This document shows positions 44,550 to 54,170 of a stretch of DNA of 64,000 nucleotides, piece after piece. The position numbers were made by a program, and so were the translations under genes. The stretch is taken from NCBI RefSeq assembly GCF_001282625.1, contig NZ_CTEJ01000001.1, positions 620,001 through 684,000 of the forward strand, in the 5' to 3' direction. This stretch comes from Lascolabacillus massiliensis. GTDB taxonomy: Bacteria; Bacteroidota; Bacteroidia; Bacteroidales; Dysgonomonadaceae. Each line of letters begins with the position of its first letter. Within the stretch, counting starts at the first letter, position 1. A model generated the notes under the pieces. It did not search any database. It was not told the origin of the DNA and saw nothing but the letters and a program-made list of their open reading frames with translations.

Positions 44550-47500
44550 TTGGCAAAAAAAATAGCACGTATTCTAGCAATTGTTGTAATAAGTATTATA
44601 TTGCTTAATATAGTACTCTTCATTACATTTAGTCTTCCACCCATACAGAAATGGGCTGCCGGTTACGCATTGGAAAAGCTGGAGCCTGCAATAGGGACAA
44701 ATGCCAGTCTCGATGGTATCCGTATTCGCCTCTTTAATACTGTAGAGTTAAATGGTTTATATGTTGAGGATCAGAAGCAAGATACTCTGTTCTATGCAGA
44801 TAGAATAAGTGCAAGAATAAGAGCTCTGGATCTTCTTCGAAACAGACTTACAGTACAAAAAACGGGTATTGAGAATTTTAAAGCCAATGTATATCGTAAT
44901 ACAGCTGAAGAACCTTTCAATTTCCAGTTTATTATTGATGCATTTACATCTGAAAAAGATACTCTTGTTGTTAAAAAGGAAAAGGATTCAATGTTAATTA
45001 CAGGAGAAGATATAATTTTAAAAAATGGAACTATAAACTATAATATACTCTCAGAACCTGAAACACCCGGTCAGTTCAACGTAAACCATTTCAGCGTCTA
45101 CAACTTCAATTTCAAAGCCAACGCATATTTTCAAAGTATTGGTGATATGAAAGCTAATATTGATATTTTGAGCTTTGTAGAGAACAACTCCGGGTTATAT
45201 TTGAATAACCTTAAAGCAAATGTTACCGGTAAGGGGAAGCAACTGGAAAGCGATTATGTTCAGATTAGTTTAAATAATTCAGATATTCAAATTAATGGTG
45301 CCAGCTTCAATACCGAGACCAAAGAATTCTCACTCAATTTGATAAGCGATCAGATAGATCCAAAAGATATTGGGAAATTCTACTATCCTGTTGCCGATCT
45401 GAAAGAGAAGCTCTCTTTTGAAATAGTTGCTGACGGGCAATTACCTTCTGCAAATCTTAACAAGTTTACATTGCAATACGGTTCTGATACATATTTCGAT
45501 ATTACAGGTATGATATCGGATTACAGTGACTTTGAAAAGAGTGATTTAAGAGTAGATGTCAGAAATATGAATGTTTCCCAGTCAGATCTTGAGTCAATCA
45601 TACAGGTCTGGGCTGCGGAATATGTCTCACCCACACAGTTAACTGCACTTGGAAATCTGAACCTTGAACTTCAGGCAATAGGCAAACTCAGAGGTTTCAA
45701 TTATAATGGTTACATCAATACTGAGCAGGGAGATGTCTCATTGAACGGCTTAGGCAGAATTACGAATAGTTTTAGTTTCCTAAGTTTCGAGGGTCCGGTT
45801 ACAGTCGACAACTTTAATGTTTCCAATATAATAGGAGAGGGTGCAGGAGTTGGTAATGCTACATTAAGTGCAAAAACTAAGGTGATCATTCCTAAGGAGG
45901 ATGTACTTACAGTCTCTGCTGAGGGAGTTGTCGAGGCATTAATTTACAACGACTATCTTTATAACGACATAAATTTCAATGGTCTATATGCCGGCAATAA
46001 TGTTTCTGCAAACCTGAAAATGGATTCACCATTGAACCAGTTTGATATAACTGGTGATATTACATTTGGAGATAGCTTGGGATTCATAGTCAATGGAAAT
46101 GTGCAAAGACTAAATCTGAACCCTTTTATTCAGATGAAGTCATGGAAAACACCTATTATGACAACACAGATAGAGGCAAATATGAAAGGAACAACAATTG
46201 ATGATATTGCAGGCACACTGGTTATTAAAAACAGTTCAATTGTTGACAGCAATTTCATATATAACCCCGGTCCAATATATTTGCAGGCACTTTCCGATAC
46301 AGGTGAAGGTAAAAGACTGCAGATTATGTCTTCATTTATGGAAGCCGAACTGATCGGTGATTACTATTTTTCAACAATAGCAAAGGAGTTGAAGCAAGTA
46401 TTGCATCCACATCTTCCCTCTTTAATAGCTATATCTGAAGATTTGCATTCAGAATCAGCAGACAGTGATAACTACAATTATACTGAAAATATAAATTCAA
46501 GAAATCTGATTCCCGGTAATAACAATTTCAAATTTAATATTCTCCTTAATAATACTGAGGATTTCTCATACACATTTGGTCTGCCATTTTATAATGTTGA
46601 ACAGGCAAATATAAACGGAAGTGTTGATATGACTGTCGGTAACACAATACAATTAAATGCTCATATACCGCGTATTATGTTCGGTAATAGTGATATAAGG
46701 GAGACCAGAGTTGATCTAAACAACAAAGGTGATGGAATTGGCGTAAACCTCAACACATATCTTGTTCAGAGCAATGGTTTTATAAATGCTATACTTAGAA
46801 CTGATGCTGTTAATGATTCAATAATAAACAATCTTACCTTTGATGTTGAAAAAAGCAGCAGTAGTGCAAAAGGCAACCTTTTAATCTCAATGGGATTTGA
46901 TCGTGATTTAAATAATGATCTTGCATCAAATATAAGAATACACCCTTCAACAATTGACTTCAATGGGAATAAAATTGATATCAATGATGCAGCTATTGTA
47001 TACAATAAAGATCGGATTAGTATAACCAATTTCGGTATTACAGAGGATCAGATGTTATTGTTGGGAATTGATGGTATAGCCTCTAAAAGTGAAGCGGATA
47101 ATTTGCGCATATACTTTAATAATACAGAACTTGCAAATATTCTCACTGCGTTGAATATATCTAATTTCGCCGGTTCTATAAACGGAGGAATCACTATTCG
47201 TCAGGCACTTGAAACGCCAATGATTATTACAGAGGATCTTAGGATTGAAAATATCACAGTTCATAACGATACTATTGGATCACTAATAATTGAGGGTGAT
47301 TGGGATCAGATCTATTCTGGTTTGAATCTCGATGCTTACCTCATAAAGGATGGGGAAAGAAATCTTGAAATAAAAGGTTATGTGCCAACGGGAAGCGAGA
47401 GTCCTCTGCCAATGGACGTAACAGTAACTATGGAAGAGTTTCAGCTGTATGCACTACAGCCGCTGACTGTGAGCTCTTTAAGTAAGATCTCCGGTCGGGT

Positions 47501-49040
47501 AAACTCAAACATAAAAATAACAGGAAGTCTCTCTGAGCCAGTAACTGAAGGATGGCTTGGAATTGAAGATGGTGAGATAAAAGTTGCATACACGAATGTA
47601 ACATACTATCTGTCAGACACAGTTCAGATCAAAAAAGACAATGTTGGTTTAGAGAATCTGGTAATCCGTGACCAGAATAATAAAACAGCAACGCTGAATC
47701 TGAGTTTATCCCATACTAATTTTGGCAGAATGATTTACACTGTAGGTATTACTCTGGATGATTTTATGCTCCTTAATAACGAAAACCGTACTGATCTTAT
47801 GGTTTATGGAGATATGAGACTTTCTGGTAACCTGAGTGTCACTGGTTCTCCTATGGGGATTTATGGAGATGGAAACGTAACCACCAGAAGTGCATCTGAG
47901 GTAACGGTTATGCTTCCTCAAACAGCTCAGGCTACAGAGTATAGTGGTATTATCTATATAAATACTCATCAGTCAGACTCACTTGCTTTTCTGAGAAGAA
48001 GGGATGAGGAATTAAACCTTACAAACACTAAAGTAAAATCTGCAATTCCAATTATCATGAGGGCCACAGTTGATCTGAATCCTATGCTGGAGCTATCTGT
48101 ACTGCTTGACCCTACGACCGGAAACGCTATAGAGGTTAATGGTGAGGGAGAGCTGAATATCAACTTCAACTCCAAATCAACTCCTCCTGTAAGATTGTAT
48201 GGTGATTATGAAATAAATAAAGGGAAATTTCATTATAATCTACAAAATCTTCGTACAGTCGATTTTAATATCCGCGAGGGCAGCAGACTTACAATGGAAG
48301 GTGACCCTATGAATACACAGTTCAACATTATTGCATATCTTCCTGTGAGAGCAGATCTGACTGCTTTGAGTCCTACTTTTACAACAGAGCTTGCAAATAC
48401 TCGTGTGCCTGTTAATGCCTTACTACAAATAAGGGGTAATCTCGAAGGAATGGATTTGCAATATGACATTGAACTGCCTGAAAGCTCTAATGATATTCAA
48501 CAGAGAGTTAACAGTTTCATTAGCGACGAAGAAACCAAGATTCTGCAGTTTGCCTATCTGGCAACAACAGGAAGCTTTATACCTTCTCAAGGATCACCGG
48601 ATCTCAATTTTGGATCATCCGTATTTACTAAATTTGCAGCCAGTACATTGTCGCGTGGACTAGATGCACTTTTCTCCAGTGCATTGAACGACAACTGGTC
48701 AGTCAGCACAAATCTCGAATCGGTTGATGGTACTCTGGATAATGTCAGAATGGGACTTGATGTGTCAACCCGGTTGCTGAATAACCGATTGAGGATGTCA
48801 ACAAATCTCAGTTACGGTGATAATAGCATGATGGCTTCTCAACAGGCTTTTATGGGTGAGTTCGATTTAGAATACGATTTAAATACGTGGCTTATGTTAC
48901 GAGCTTTTAACAGGGCAAACGAAAGATTCTACAGTCGAACCCCCACTACTCAGGGTGTTGGTGTTGTTGTAACAAAAGAGGCGCATTCACTAAGAGACCT
49001 TTTTAATTTTAGATTTATCAGACCTAAAGAAGATGATTAA
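44550..49040 (+). CDS. tamB: TamB/AsmA-like translocation and assembly protein (DUF490)
   Basis: The 1496-residue protein has one N-terminal membrane helix (about 8-30) and then a very long repetitive beta-strand region (AsmA/TamB taurus-like groove). The conserved C-terminal TamB domain, about 1130-1490, includes VRLYGDYEINKGKFHYNLQN and SRGLDALFSSALNDNWSVS. It spans the periplasm and works with an Omp85 partner in outer-membrane biogenesis or lipid transfer. The start is TTG: an in-frame TAG lies three codons upstream and no ATG occurs before the helix. The last 8 nt overlap tamL, the expected partner. Confidence 0.92.
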   Translation: MAKKIARILAIVVISIILLNIVLFITFSLPPIQKWAAGYALEKLEPAIGTNASLDGIRIRLFNTVELNGLYVEDQKQDTLFYADRISARIRALDLLRNRLTVQKTGIENFKANVYRNTAEEPFNFQFIIDAFTSEKDTLVVKKEKDSMLITGEDIILKNGTINYNILSEPETPGQFNVNHFSVYNFNFKANAYFQSIGDMKANIDILSFVENNSGLYLNNLKANVTGKGKQLESDYVQISLNNSDIQINGASFNTETKEFSLNLISDQIDPKDIGKFYYPVADLKEKLSFEIVADGQLPSANLNKFTLQYGSDTYFDITGMISDYSDFEKSDLRVDVRNMNVSQSDLESIIQVWAAEYVSPTQLTALGNLNLELQAIGKLRGFNYNGYINTEQGDVSLNGLGRITNSFSFLSFEGPVTVDNFNVSNIIGEGAGVGNATLSAKTKVIIPKEDVLTVSAEGVVEALIYNDYLYNDINFNGLYAGNNVSANLKMDSPLNQFDITGDITFGDSLGFIVNGNVQRLNLNPFIQMKSWKTPIMTTQIEANMKGTTIDDIAGTLVIKNSSIVDSNFIYNPGPIYLQALSDTGEGKRLQIMSSFMEAELIGDYYFSTIAKELKQVLHPHLPSLIAISEDLHSESADSDNYNYTENINSRNLIPGNNNFKFNILLNNTEDFSYTFGLPFYNVEQANINGSVDMTVGNTIQLNAHIPRIMFGNSDIRETRVDLNNKGDGIGVNLNTYLVQSNGFINAILRTDAVNDSIINNLTFDVEKSSSSAKGNLLISMGFDRDLNNDLASNIRIHPSTIDFNGNKIDINDAAIVYNKDRISITNFGITEDQMLLLGIDGIASKSEADNLRIYFNNTELANILTALNISNFAGSINGGITIRQALETPMIITEDLRIENITVHNDTIGSLIIEGDWDQIYSGLNLDAYLIKDGERNLEIKGYVPTGSESPLPMDVTVTMEEFQLYALQPLTVSSLSKISGRVNSNIKITGSLSEPVTEGWLGIEDGEIKVAYTNVTYYLSDTVQIKKDNVGLENLVIRDQNNKTATLNLSLSHTNFGRMIYTVGITLDDFMLLNNENRTDLMVYGDMRLSGNLSVTGSPMGIYGDGNVTTRSASEVTVMLPQTAQATEYSGIIYINTHQSDSLAFLRRRDEELNLTNTKVKSAIPIIMRATVDLNPMLELSVLLDPTTGNAIEVNGEGELNINFNSKSTPPVRLYGDYEINKGKFHYNLQNLRTVDFNIREGSRLTMEGDPMNTQFNIIAYLPVRADLTALSPTFTTELANTRVPVNALLQIRGNLEGMDLQYDIELPESSNDIQQRVNSFISDEETKILQFAYLATTGSFIPSQGSPDLNFGSSVFTKFAASTLSRGLDALFSSALNDNWSVSTNLESVDGTLDNVRMGLDVSTRLLNNRLRMSTNLSYGDNSMMASQQAFMGEFDLEYDLNTWLMLRAFNRANERFYSRTPTTQGVGVVVTKEAHSLRDLFNFRFIRPKEDD

Positions 49041-51342
49041 TAGACATTTGAATAAGTTTCTGCTTTCATTAGTAGTGATAATTATATTCGCAGCTTGCGA
49101 TGTTACTAAGAAAGTACCAGAAGGAAGCTATCTGCTTAATAAAGTAGATATCAATTCTGATGTCAGAGGTATTGGTTCTTCAGACCTTAAACCTTATCTG
49201 AGGCAAAAGCCCAACTCATCCATACCCATTGTTGGAAAGTGGAAACTACATATGTATAATATACCTGAAAATGATTCTACCTGGCTGAATCGCCAGTTGC
49301 TCAGATATGGTGAACCACCTGTATTATTCAATGAGCAGCTTGTATTGGTGTCAGCTGAACAGATTCGTCTTCATCTTAATAATAAGGGATATCTTAATGC
49401 AGAAGTTGATACAACTTTTGTAAAAGAGAATAAAAAAGCAAATGTTATATATGATGTTATTGGTCATGAACCACATAGGATACGTCTGTTTAATGATACA
49501 ATTAACTCAGTAGATACCACTATATATAATATACTGAGACAAGCTAATCGATTAGATATTATTAAAGAGGGTGATAACTTCGATCTCTCTGTACTTGAAC
49601 AGGGTAGAGTGAATATGGCCACTACCTTAAGGAACAGGGGCTATTATAATTTTTCGAAAGACAACTTTTATTTTCTTGCAGATACTACAGTAGGTGAAAA
49701 TCAGGTTGATATTACTCTTTCTCTGAATACTCCGGAGGATTCACCTATTCACAAACGATACAATATTGGTATTGTAACAGTTATCAATGGGGTTGATCCT
49801 GATATTATAAACGACTCAACAAAGTATAATTTGCTGGATACAACTATGTACAGAGGTATTCAGATTGTATCAGAAAGAGAACCATTCCTGAAACCAAGAG
49901 CAGTTTATTATAATACCTTTTTAAGACCGGGGCGACTATATTCTGACCGAATTGTAGAAAGAACATATTCATCTCTGAATAGCATGGCTGCAATTAACCA
50001 GACTTTCATTAACCTTACAACAATAGAAAGAAATGACTCATCTCTGATTGATTCTAAAATAACACTATACCCGGGAAATGTTCATTACATGCAGTTTGGG
50101 GTAGACGGAACTAACTCGGCAGGAGACCTGGGTATTGCAAGTAATATAACATATGAACACCGTAACTTTTTTAAAGCAGGTGAAACATTTAGATTCAGAC
50201 TTAATGCTGCATATGAGTTCATAAGTTCCGACAGCTTAGACCTTATTGATAACAGCTACTATGAATATGGAGCAGAAGCATTTCTCTCAATTCCGCAGCT
50301 ACTGCTACCATGGTTGTTACAGCAATTAAGGGATCAGCCTTCTGCATCAACAGAATTTTCTGTTGGTACTAACTTCCAGAAACGACCGGAGTATCTGAGA
50401 CAATTCTTTAACCTGTCAACACGATTCCAGTGGTCGGCAATGGAGTGGAAACTGCTCAATGTGCTTGAGCCTGTTGGTATAACCTATGTACGTATGCCAT
50501 GGGCATCACAGCGATTCAAGGATCTCTACCTTAGTGATGAGGTAAATCCAATTCTTCGATATAGTTATGATGAACAGCTCATCGTTAGATCGGCTTACAA
50601 TATAACTTATACCAACTATAATCGTATATCCAGAGGAGACATGCCCGAAGTGCCTTTCAGAATTCGTTCAGGAATTGAATTGGCCGGCTGGTTGCCACGT
50701 CTGGCGACAACTCTTGGTGCTGGTGAAAAGGACGAAGATGGTAGGGAAGCTTTTTTTAAAATTCCCTATTCGGAATATGTTAAAGGTGATTTTGATATTG
50801 CTCCCATGTACTCTTTTGATGACAGGAGAACCATTGCCGCTCATTTCTCTTTAGGAGTTGCAATACCTTATGGTAACTCTGATATTCTTCCTTTCGAAAA
50901 GCGCTATTTTGGTGGTGGTGCTAACAGTGTAAGAGGGTGGAGCACGAGAACTTTAGGCCCCGGAACGTATAGTGCTGATTCTGCTCTGCATGATTTTGGT
51001 AACAAGGTAGGGGAGGTAAAACTCGATTTCAGTGTAGAGTATCGCCGTAAGATTACCAAGCTTATTGAATTGGCCGGTTTTGTGGATGCAGGTAATATAT
51101 GGACAATTAAAGATTATGTTGATCAGCCGGGTGGACTATTCAGCATTAATGATTTTTATAAGGAACTTGGTGTTGCTTATGGAGTGGGGGTAAGACTCGA
51201 CCTCAACTTTCTGTTACTCAGGCTCGATTTCGGTATGAAAGCGCATAATCCGGCACTACCGAAAGGTTCAAGATGGACAGTCTTCAAACCGGATATTGGC
51301 AGAGATTTAGCATTCCATTTCGCTATTGGATATCCATTCTAA
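49033..51342 (+). CDS. tamL: TamL: lipoprotein Omp85/TamA-family outer-membrane protein
   Basis: The 769-residue protein has a lipoprotein signal (IIFAAC), POTRA-like repeats (about 30-330) and a C-terminal Omp85 beta-barrel (about 340-769). The barrel has the conserved loop-6 motif in YFGGGANSVRGWSTRTLGPG, the VRGW signature, and ends with the aromatic strand HFAIGYPF. Lipid-modified TamA homologues paired with TamB are a known Bacteroidota feature. The pair probably inserts outer-membrane proteins or moves lipids; in related species it has been reported as important for growth. It overlaps tamB by 8 nt. Confidence 0.94.
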   Translation: MINRHLNKFLLSLVVIIIFAACDVTKKVPEGSYLLNKVDINSDVRGIGSSDLKPYLRQKPNSSIPIVGKWKLHMYNIPENDSTWLNRQLLRYGEPPVLFNEQLVLVSAEQIRLHLNNKGYLNAEVDTTFVKENKKANVIYDVIGHEPHRIRLFNDTINSVDTTIYNILRQANRLDIIKEGDNFDLSVLEQGRVNMATTLRNRGYYNFSKDNFYFLADTTVGENQVDITLSLNTPEDSPIHKRYNIGIVTVINGVDPDIINDSTKYNLLDTTMYRGIQIVSEREPFLKPRAVYYNTFLRPGRLYSDRIVERTYSSLNSMAAINQTFINLTTIERNDSSLIDSKITLYPGNVHYMQFGVDGTNSAGDLGIASNITYEHRNFFKAGETFRFRLNAAYEFISSDSLDLIDNSYYEYGAEAFLSIPQLLLPWLLQQLRDQPSASTEFSVGTNFQKRPEYLRQFFNLSTRFQWSAMEWKLLNVLEPVGITYVRMPWASQRFKDLYLSDEVNPILRYSYDEQLIVRSAYNITYTNYNRISRGDMPEVPFRIRSGIELAGWLPRLATTLGAGEKDEDGREAFFKIPYSEYVKGDFDIAPMYSFDDRRTIAAHFSLGVAIPYGNSDILPFEKRYFGGGANSVRGWSTRTLGPGTYSADSALHDFGNKVGEVKLDFSVEYRRKITKLIELAGFVDAGNIWTIKDYVDQPGGLFSINDFYKELGVAYGVGVRLDLNFLLLRLDFGMKAHNPALPKGSRWTVFKPDIGRDLAFHFAIGYPF

Positions 51343-51363
51343 GTAATTCTTCGATTTTAAATA

Positions 51364-52239
51364 CTATATTTTATGTTTGATAAATGTACCTCTGTCCAGT
51401 TCATCAAATGCAGTTTCAAGTTCTTCGCCACTATTCATTACAATCGGACCTCCCCACGCAACCGGCTCTCGAAGTGGTTTTGCAGCCAGGAGAACAAATC
51501 GTGCACCCTTGTTCCCGGAGCGAACAACAACACTGTCGTTTTCTGTTGCGTTTTTATCGGCAGATGTAAAAAGCACAGCGCATGATTTGTTTTCAAAATC
51601 AGATAACTTTTCATCCACAGCGAGTGTCCCATCCAGCAGATATATAAAAAGTGTTTCATCATTGGGTGTTTCAGAATAGATCCATGTGCTGTCAGGAGCC
51701 AAGTCAACATCTAAATATTGCACTTTAACATACTTCCCCTCAAAAACACCTGTTTTACCTTTGTAAGAACCTGCTATTATTCTGATTACCGCATTTTCTT
51801 CTTCAGTTATTACAACCTTATCCTGTGTGATATCACCATAAGCCGGGTGATTCATCTTGTCTTTTGCAGGCATATTTACCCATAGCTGACATCCAAGCAT
51901 TCTATCTGATGTTTTTGGCATTTCCTGGTGAATAATTCCGGATCCTGCCGTCATCCATTGACACTCCAAGTCGTTGATAGTACCTTTGTTTCCCAGACTA
52001 TCGCCATGTTCGATCTTTCCCTTCACAAGATAGGTGATTGTTTCAATGCCTCTGTGAGGATGCCAGGGAAAGCCTTTTATGTAATCATCCGGATCTGTTG
52101 AATCGAATCCGTCGAGCATTAAAAATGGATCGAAATCGGTAATATTATTTGTTCCCAAGACTCTTCGTAAACGTACTCCTGCGCCGTCTACTGCATGCTG
52201 TCCTCTGACAATCTGTGTTGCTTTTCTTTTATTGATCAT
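51364..52239 (-). CDS. Pirin family protein (cupin)
   Basis: The protein of about 291 residues has two cupin domains. The N-terminal one has the metal site in GFPWHPHRGIETITYL, HGDSLGNKG and GSGIIHQEMP; the C-terminal one ends GGPIVMNSGEELETAFDEL. Pirins bind iron and some, such as YhhW, act as quercetin dioxygenases; others are regulators. The ATG at 52239 is chosen since the alternative TTG at 52275 lies inside the predicted promoter. It is convergent with tamL, 21 nt apart. Confidence 0.93.
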   Translation of the reverse strand: MINKRKATQIVRGQHAVDGAGVRLRRVLGTNNITDFDPFLMLDGFDSTDPDDYIKGFPWHPHRGIETITYLVKGKIEHGDSLGNKGTINDLECQWMTAGSGIIHQEMPKTSDRMLGCQLWVNMPAKDKMNHPAYGDITQDKVVITEEENAVIRIIAGSYKGKTGVFEGKYVKVQYLDVDLAPDSTWIYSETPNDETLFIYLLDGTLAVDEKLSDFENKSCAVLFTSADKNATENDSVVVRSGNKGARFVLLAAKPLREPVAWGGPIVMNSGEELETAFDELDRGTFIKHKI

Positions 52240-52272
52240 GTTATTTTTATTTTGATTAAATTTCTTTCTCTT

Positions 52273-52304
52273 CAAATGTATTTAAATTAGCCTGATCCAG
52301 CAAA
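52273..52304 (-). promoter_or_regulatory. Promoter of the pirin gene
   Basis: On the minus strand TTTG (52304-52301), 20 nt spacer, TACATTTG (52280-52273): a full Bacteroidota consensus. It fixes the translation start downstream, at 52239. Confidence 0.75.
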
Positions 52305-52563
52305 GAATCCTGGTTAATTGATCTAATTAGATGTCACTTAAACATCAATTTTAAATGAATTAATCTACTTTCAGTCGAACATAGTACTTACCTGAGTCTT
52401 ATAAAGGTCTTACCAACTTCAGTATCTCCTCATATTCATATAAGGAATATTAGGAGTTGGTTAGTAGATTGTTAGAACTTGGTGCTGATTTTGTATGTAT
52501 ATTTTGTGATTCAAAATGCTTCTAAAAAGGATTTTTATATAATTAAACCCCAAGAAGATAGCA
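52305..52563. other. Gene-free stretch with an imperfect hairpin
   Basis: Between the pirin promoter and the tRNA-Gln terminator no convincing gene is present. The arms 52426-52437 and 52445-52456 form a 12-bp hairpin with one mismatch and a 7-nt loop; ACCAAC and GTTGG occur further out as a second short inverted repeat. No T tract follows on either strand, so it is not a typical terminator. Confidence 0.4.
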
Positions 52564-52600
52564 TAAAAAATGTCGGACCAACTATTAGTCAGTCCGACAT
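52564..52600 (-). terminator. Rho-independent terminator after tRNA-Gln
   Basis: Read on the minus strand, ATGTCGGAC and GTCCGACAT (plus-strand 52592-52600 and 52570-52578) form a perfect 9-bp stem that runs into six T residues. It lies 43 nt past the tRNA 3' end. Confidence 0.85.
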
Positions 52601-52642
52601 CCATTTGTGTTTTCTTATGTTGTTGATTATGAGGCTGTTTGT

Positions 52643-52713
52643 TGTCTTACTAGGATTCGAACCTAGACAAACAGGACCAGAATCTGTTGTGCTACCATTA
52701 CACCATAAGACAA
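52643..52713 (-). tRNA. tRNA-Gln (anticodon CTG)
   Basis: The minus strand folds into a cloverleaf. The acceptor is TGTCTTA/TAAGACA, the D stem GTGT/GCAC, the anticodon loop TTCTGGT with anticodon CTG, and the T arm is CTAGG-TTCGAAT-CCTAG. The anticodon stem ACAGA/CCTGT has an A-C mismatch at 31-39 next to the loop. CCA is not encoded. A -7 promoter element lies upstream and a terminator downstream, so it is a single-gene unit. Confidence 0.92.
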
Positions 52714-52731
52714 TAAAACTGTTTGATGATG

Positions 52732-52739
52732 CAAAAGTA
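52732..52739 (-). promoter_or_regulatory. Bacteroidota -7 element for tRNA-Gln
   Basis: Read on the minus strand this is TACTTTTG, 18 nt before the tRNA 5' end. A TTTG lies about 16 nt further upstream, shorter than the usual 19-21 nt. Confidence 0.5.
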
Positions 52740-52829
52740 CAAAAAATGTGATTATCAAAAAAAGTTTTGAGGAAAAAGATTGCTATAGTTTTTACCTTAT
52801 ATAAAAAATCTATGCTCAACCAGTCCCTC

Positions 52830-54140
52830 TTAATTTATCCTGATATGTTTTCCTGCTTTTATATTACGTATCATTTCGTAGCCCCATAATCCAAGGGCTA
52901 TAAGTTCAATAAAACCTGAGACACCGATAAAACTAAAAGCTTCGGGATAAAAATCGGTTAATATCTGAGAAGTAATGCGCCAGGTATTGCCAAGGTTGAG
53001 AAGGATAAAAACAGACCAAAGTGAATTTGTTTTCCTGAAATCAACACCTGCAAACCCGGGTATAATTTTACTGGAGACACCTACAATCATCATCATGATA
53101 AAGCCGACGGTCAGTGCATGGCGATAGGCTCCAAAGTAGGCATGAGAAAATGGATTCTCTCCTCCCGTCATTGGAAGATAAATTCCAAACATGTAATAGG
53201 GACCAAATGTAAGAAGTAGCATAGCTACAATAAACCAGATGTATGCTGCTCTGATAAACTTTAAACTTCTGTCGCTAACTCCGACCGATGTTTTTTTAAA
53301 TAAACCAAACTGTATTGGAGTTCCTATTGCTGCTATAAGTAGAATGATATATGTAATACCGTTTGCAGCATGCCACCAATGCACTCCCGTAGTCATTCCT
53401 GTCGTGAAAGATATTACTCCGAAAAGAATGGCTCCGTTTACACCCCACAACAAAAAGTTTCTCCATCGTTTAGTAGGCTCCCTAAACCCGTAAGCATTCG
53501 GTAAAATGTGCAGTGATACACCAAGTATCATCATAACTGCAATTCCCAGTGTCTGGATATCGCGATAGGGTATGTTGAATGAAGAAACATTAAAGAGAAA
53601 CTCCTCCTGAGTTGAGGTCGACTCAAATAACCAGAATATTATCGGATTTAATATTGCAGCGATAAGAAACCAACCTAATGCAGCAATTGATAGTCCTGCA
53701 CTACTACCCCTGATAGTGGCACTTTGCATAGTTCGTGCTATCACCAGAGCGAAAATTACGACAGCAATAATTTGTATTATGCCGGCTGAAATCCCAAGTA
53801 ACAAGTAGGGTTGACGGGGTGCTATAACATGCGCATAAGCTTGAAGCAGTATGCCAAAGATCATTAGTGGCAAGGTTGAAATAGCCAGTTGTGGTTTCCA
53901 CAAGGTGGTATTCATAAAGTGGGGCAATGCACGGTAAGAAAAGCCCATAATAAAAAGGCCTACAAAACCGAACACCATTGCATGACCGTGTGCCAGAACC
54001 CATGAATAGTCGATGCTGTGAAAATTTTCTTCAAGTCCTATCATTAGCAAATTGATTGCTCCCCACATACATCCCAGTGTAAATATGGTGACCAGTGCAC
54101 TAATGAAAAAATAATGGTGAATTGTGTGATTGTTGTTCAT
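52830..54140 (-). CDS. NnrS / haem-copper oxidase subunit I-like 12-helix membrane protein
   Basis: The polytopic protein of about 436 residues has roughly 12 helices. Likely metal-ligand His occur in WVLAHGHAMVFGFVG, GVSLHILPNA, GVHWWHAANG and FGAYRHALTVGF. The first and last of these resemble the NnrS family, haem- and copper-binding proteins tied to nitric-oxide stress. The general layout also fits haem-copper oxidase subunit I, but the GHNAV-type CuB motif of oxidases is missing. The ATG at 54140 is chosen because the TTG at 54173 lies inside the predicted promoter. It stands alone, without oxidase partner subunits. Function in NO tolerance or respiration is inference. Confidence 0.72.
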   Translation of the reverse strand: MNNNHTIHHYFFISALVTIFTLGCMWGAINLLMIGLEENFHSIDYSWVLAHGHAMVFGFVGLFIMGFSYRALPHFMNTTLWKPQLAISTLPLMIFGILLQAYAHVIAPRQPYLLLGISAGIIQIIAVVIFALVIARTMQSATIRGSSAGLSIAALGWFLIAAILNPIIFWLFESTSTQEEFLFNVSSFNIPYRDIQTLGIAVMMILGVSLHILPNAYGFREPTKRWRNFLLWGVNGAILFGVISFTTGMTTGVHWWHAANGITYIILLIAAIGTPIQFGLFKKTSVGVSDRSLKFIRAAYIWFIVAMLLLTFGPYYMFGIYLPMTGGENPFSHAYFGAYRHALTVGFIMMMIVGVSSKIIPGFAGVDFRKTNSLWSVFILLNLGNTWRITSQILTDFYPEAFSFIGVSGFIELIALGLWGYEMIRNIKAGKHIRIN

Positions 54141-54170
54141 AACGATCCCAATAGCTGTGATTTTAAACCA

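Noticed and set aside
51373-51679. Several overlapping plus-strand frames across the pirin gene
   Set aside because: They are the antisense reading of the pirin coding sequence, which has intact motifs and a consensus promoter.
52479-52819. Open frames on both strands spanning the tRNA-Gln gene (52479-52751 plus, 52589-52819 minus)
   Set aside because: They read through a complete tRNA and its terminator, which explain the sequence better.
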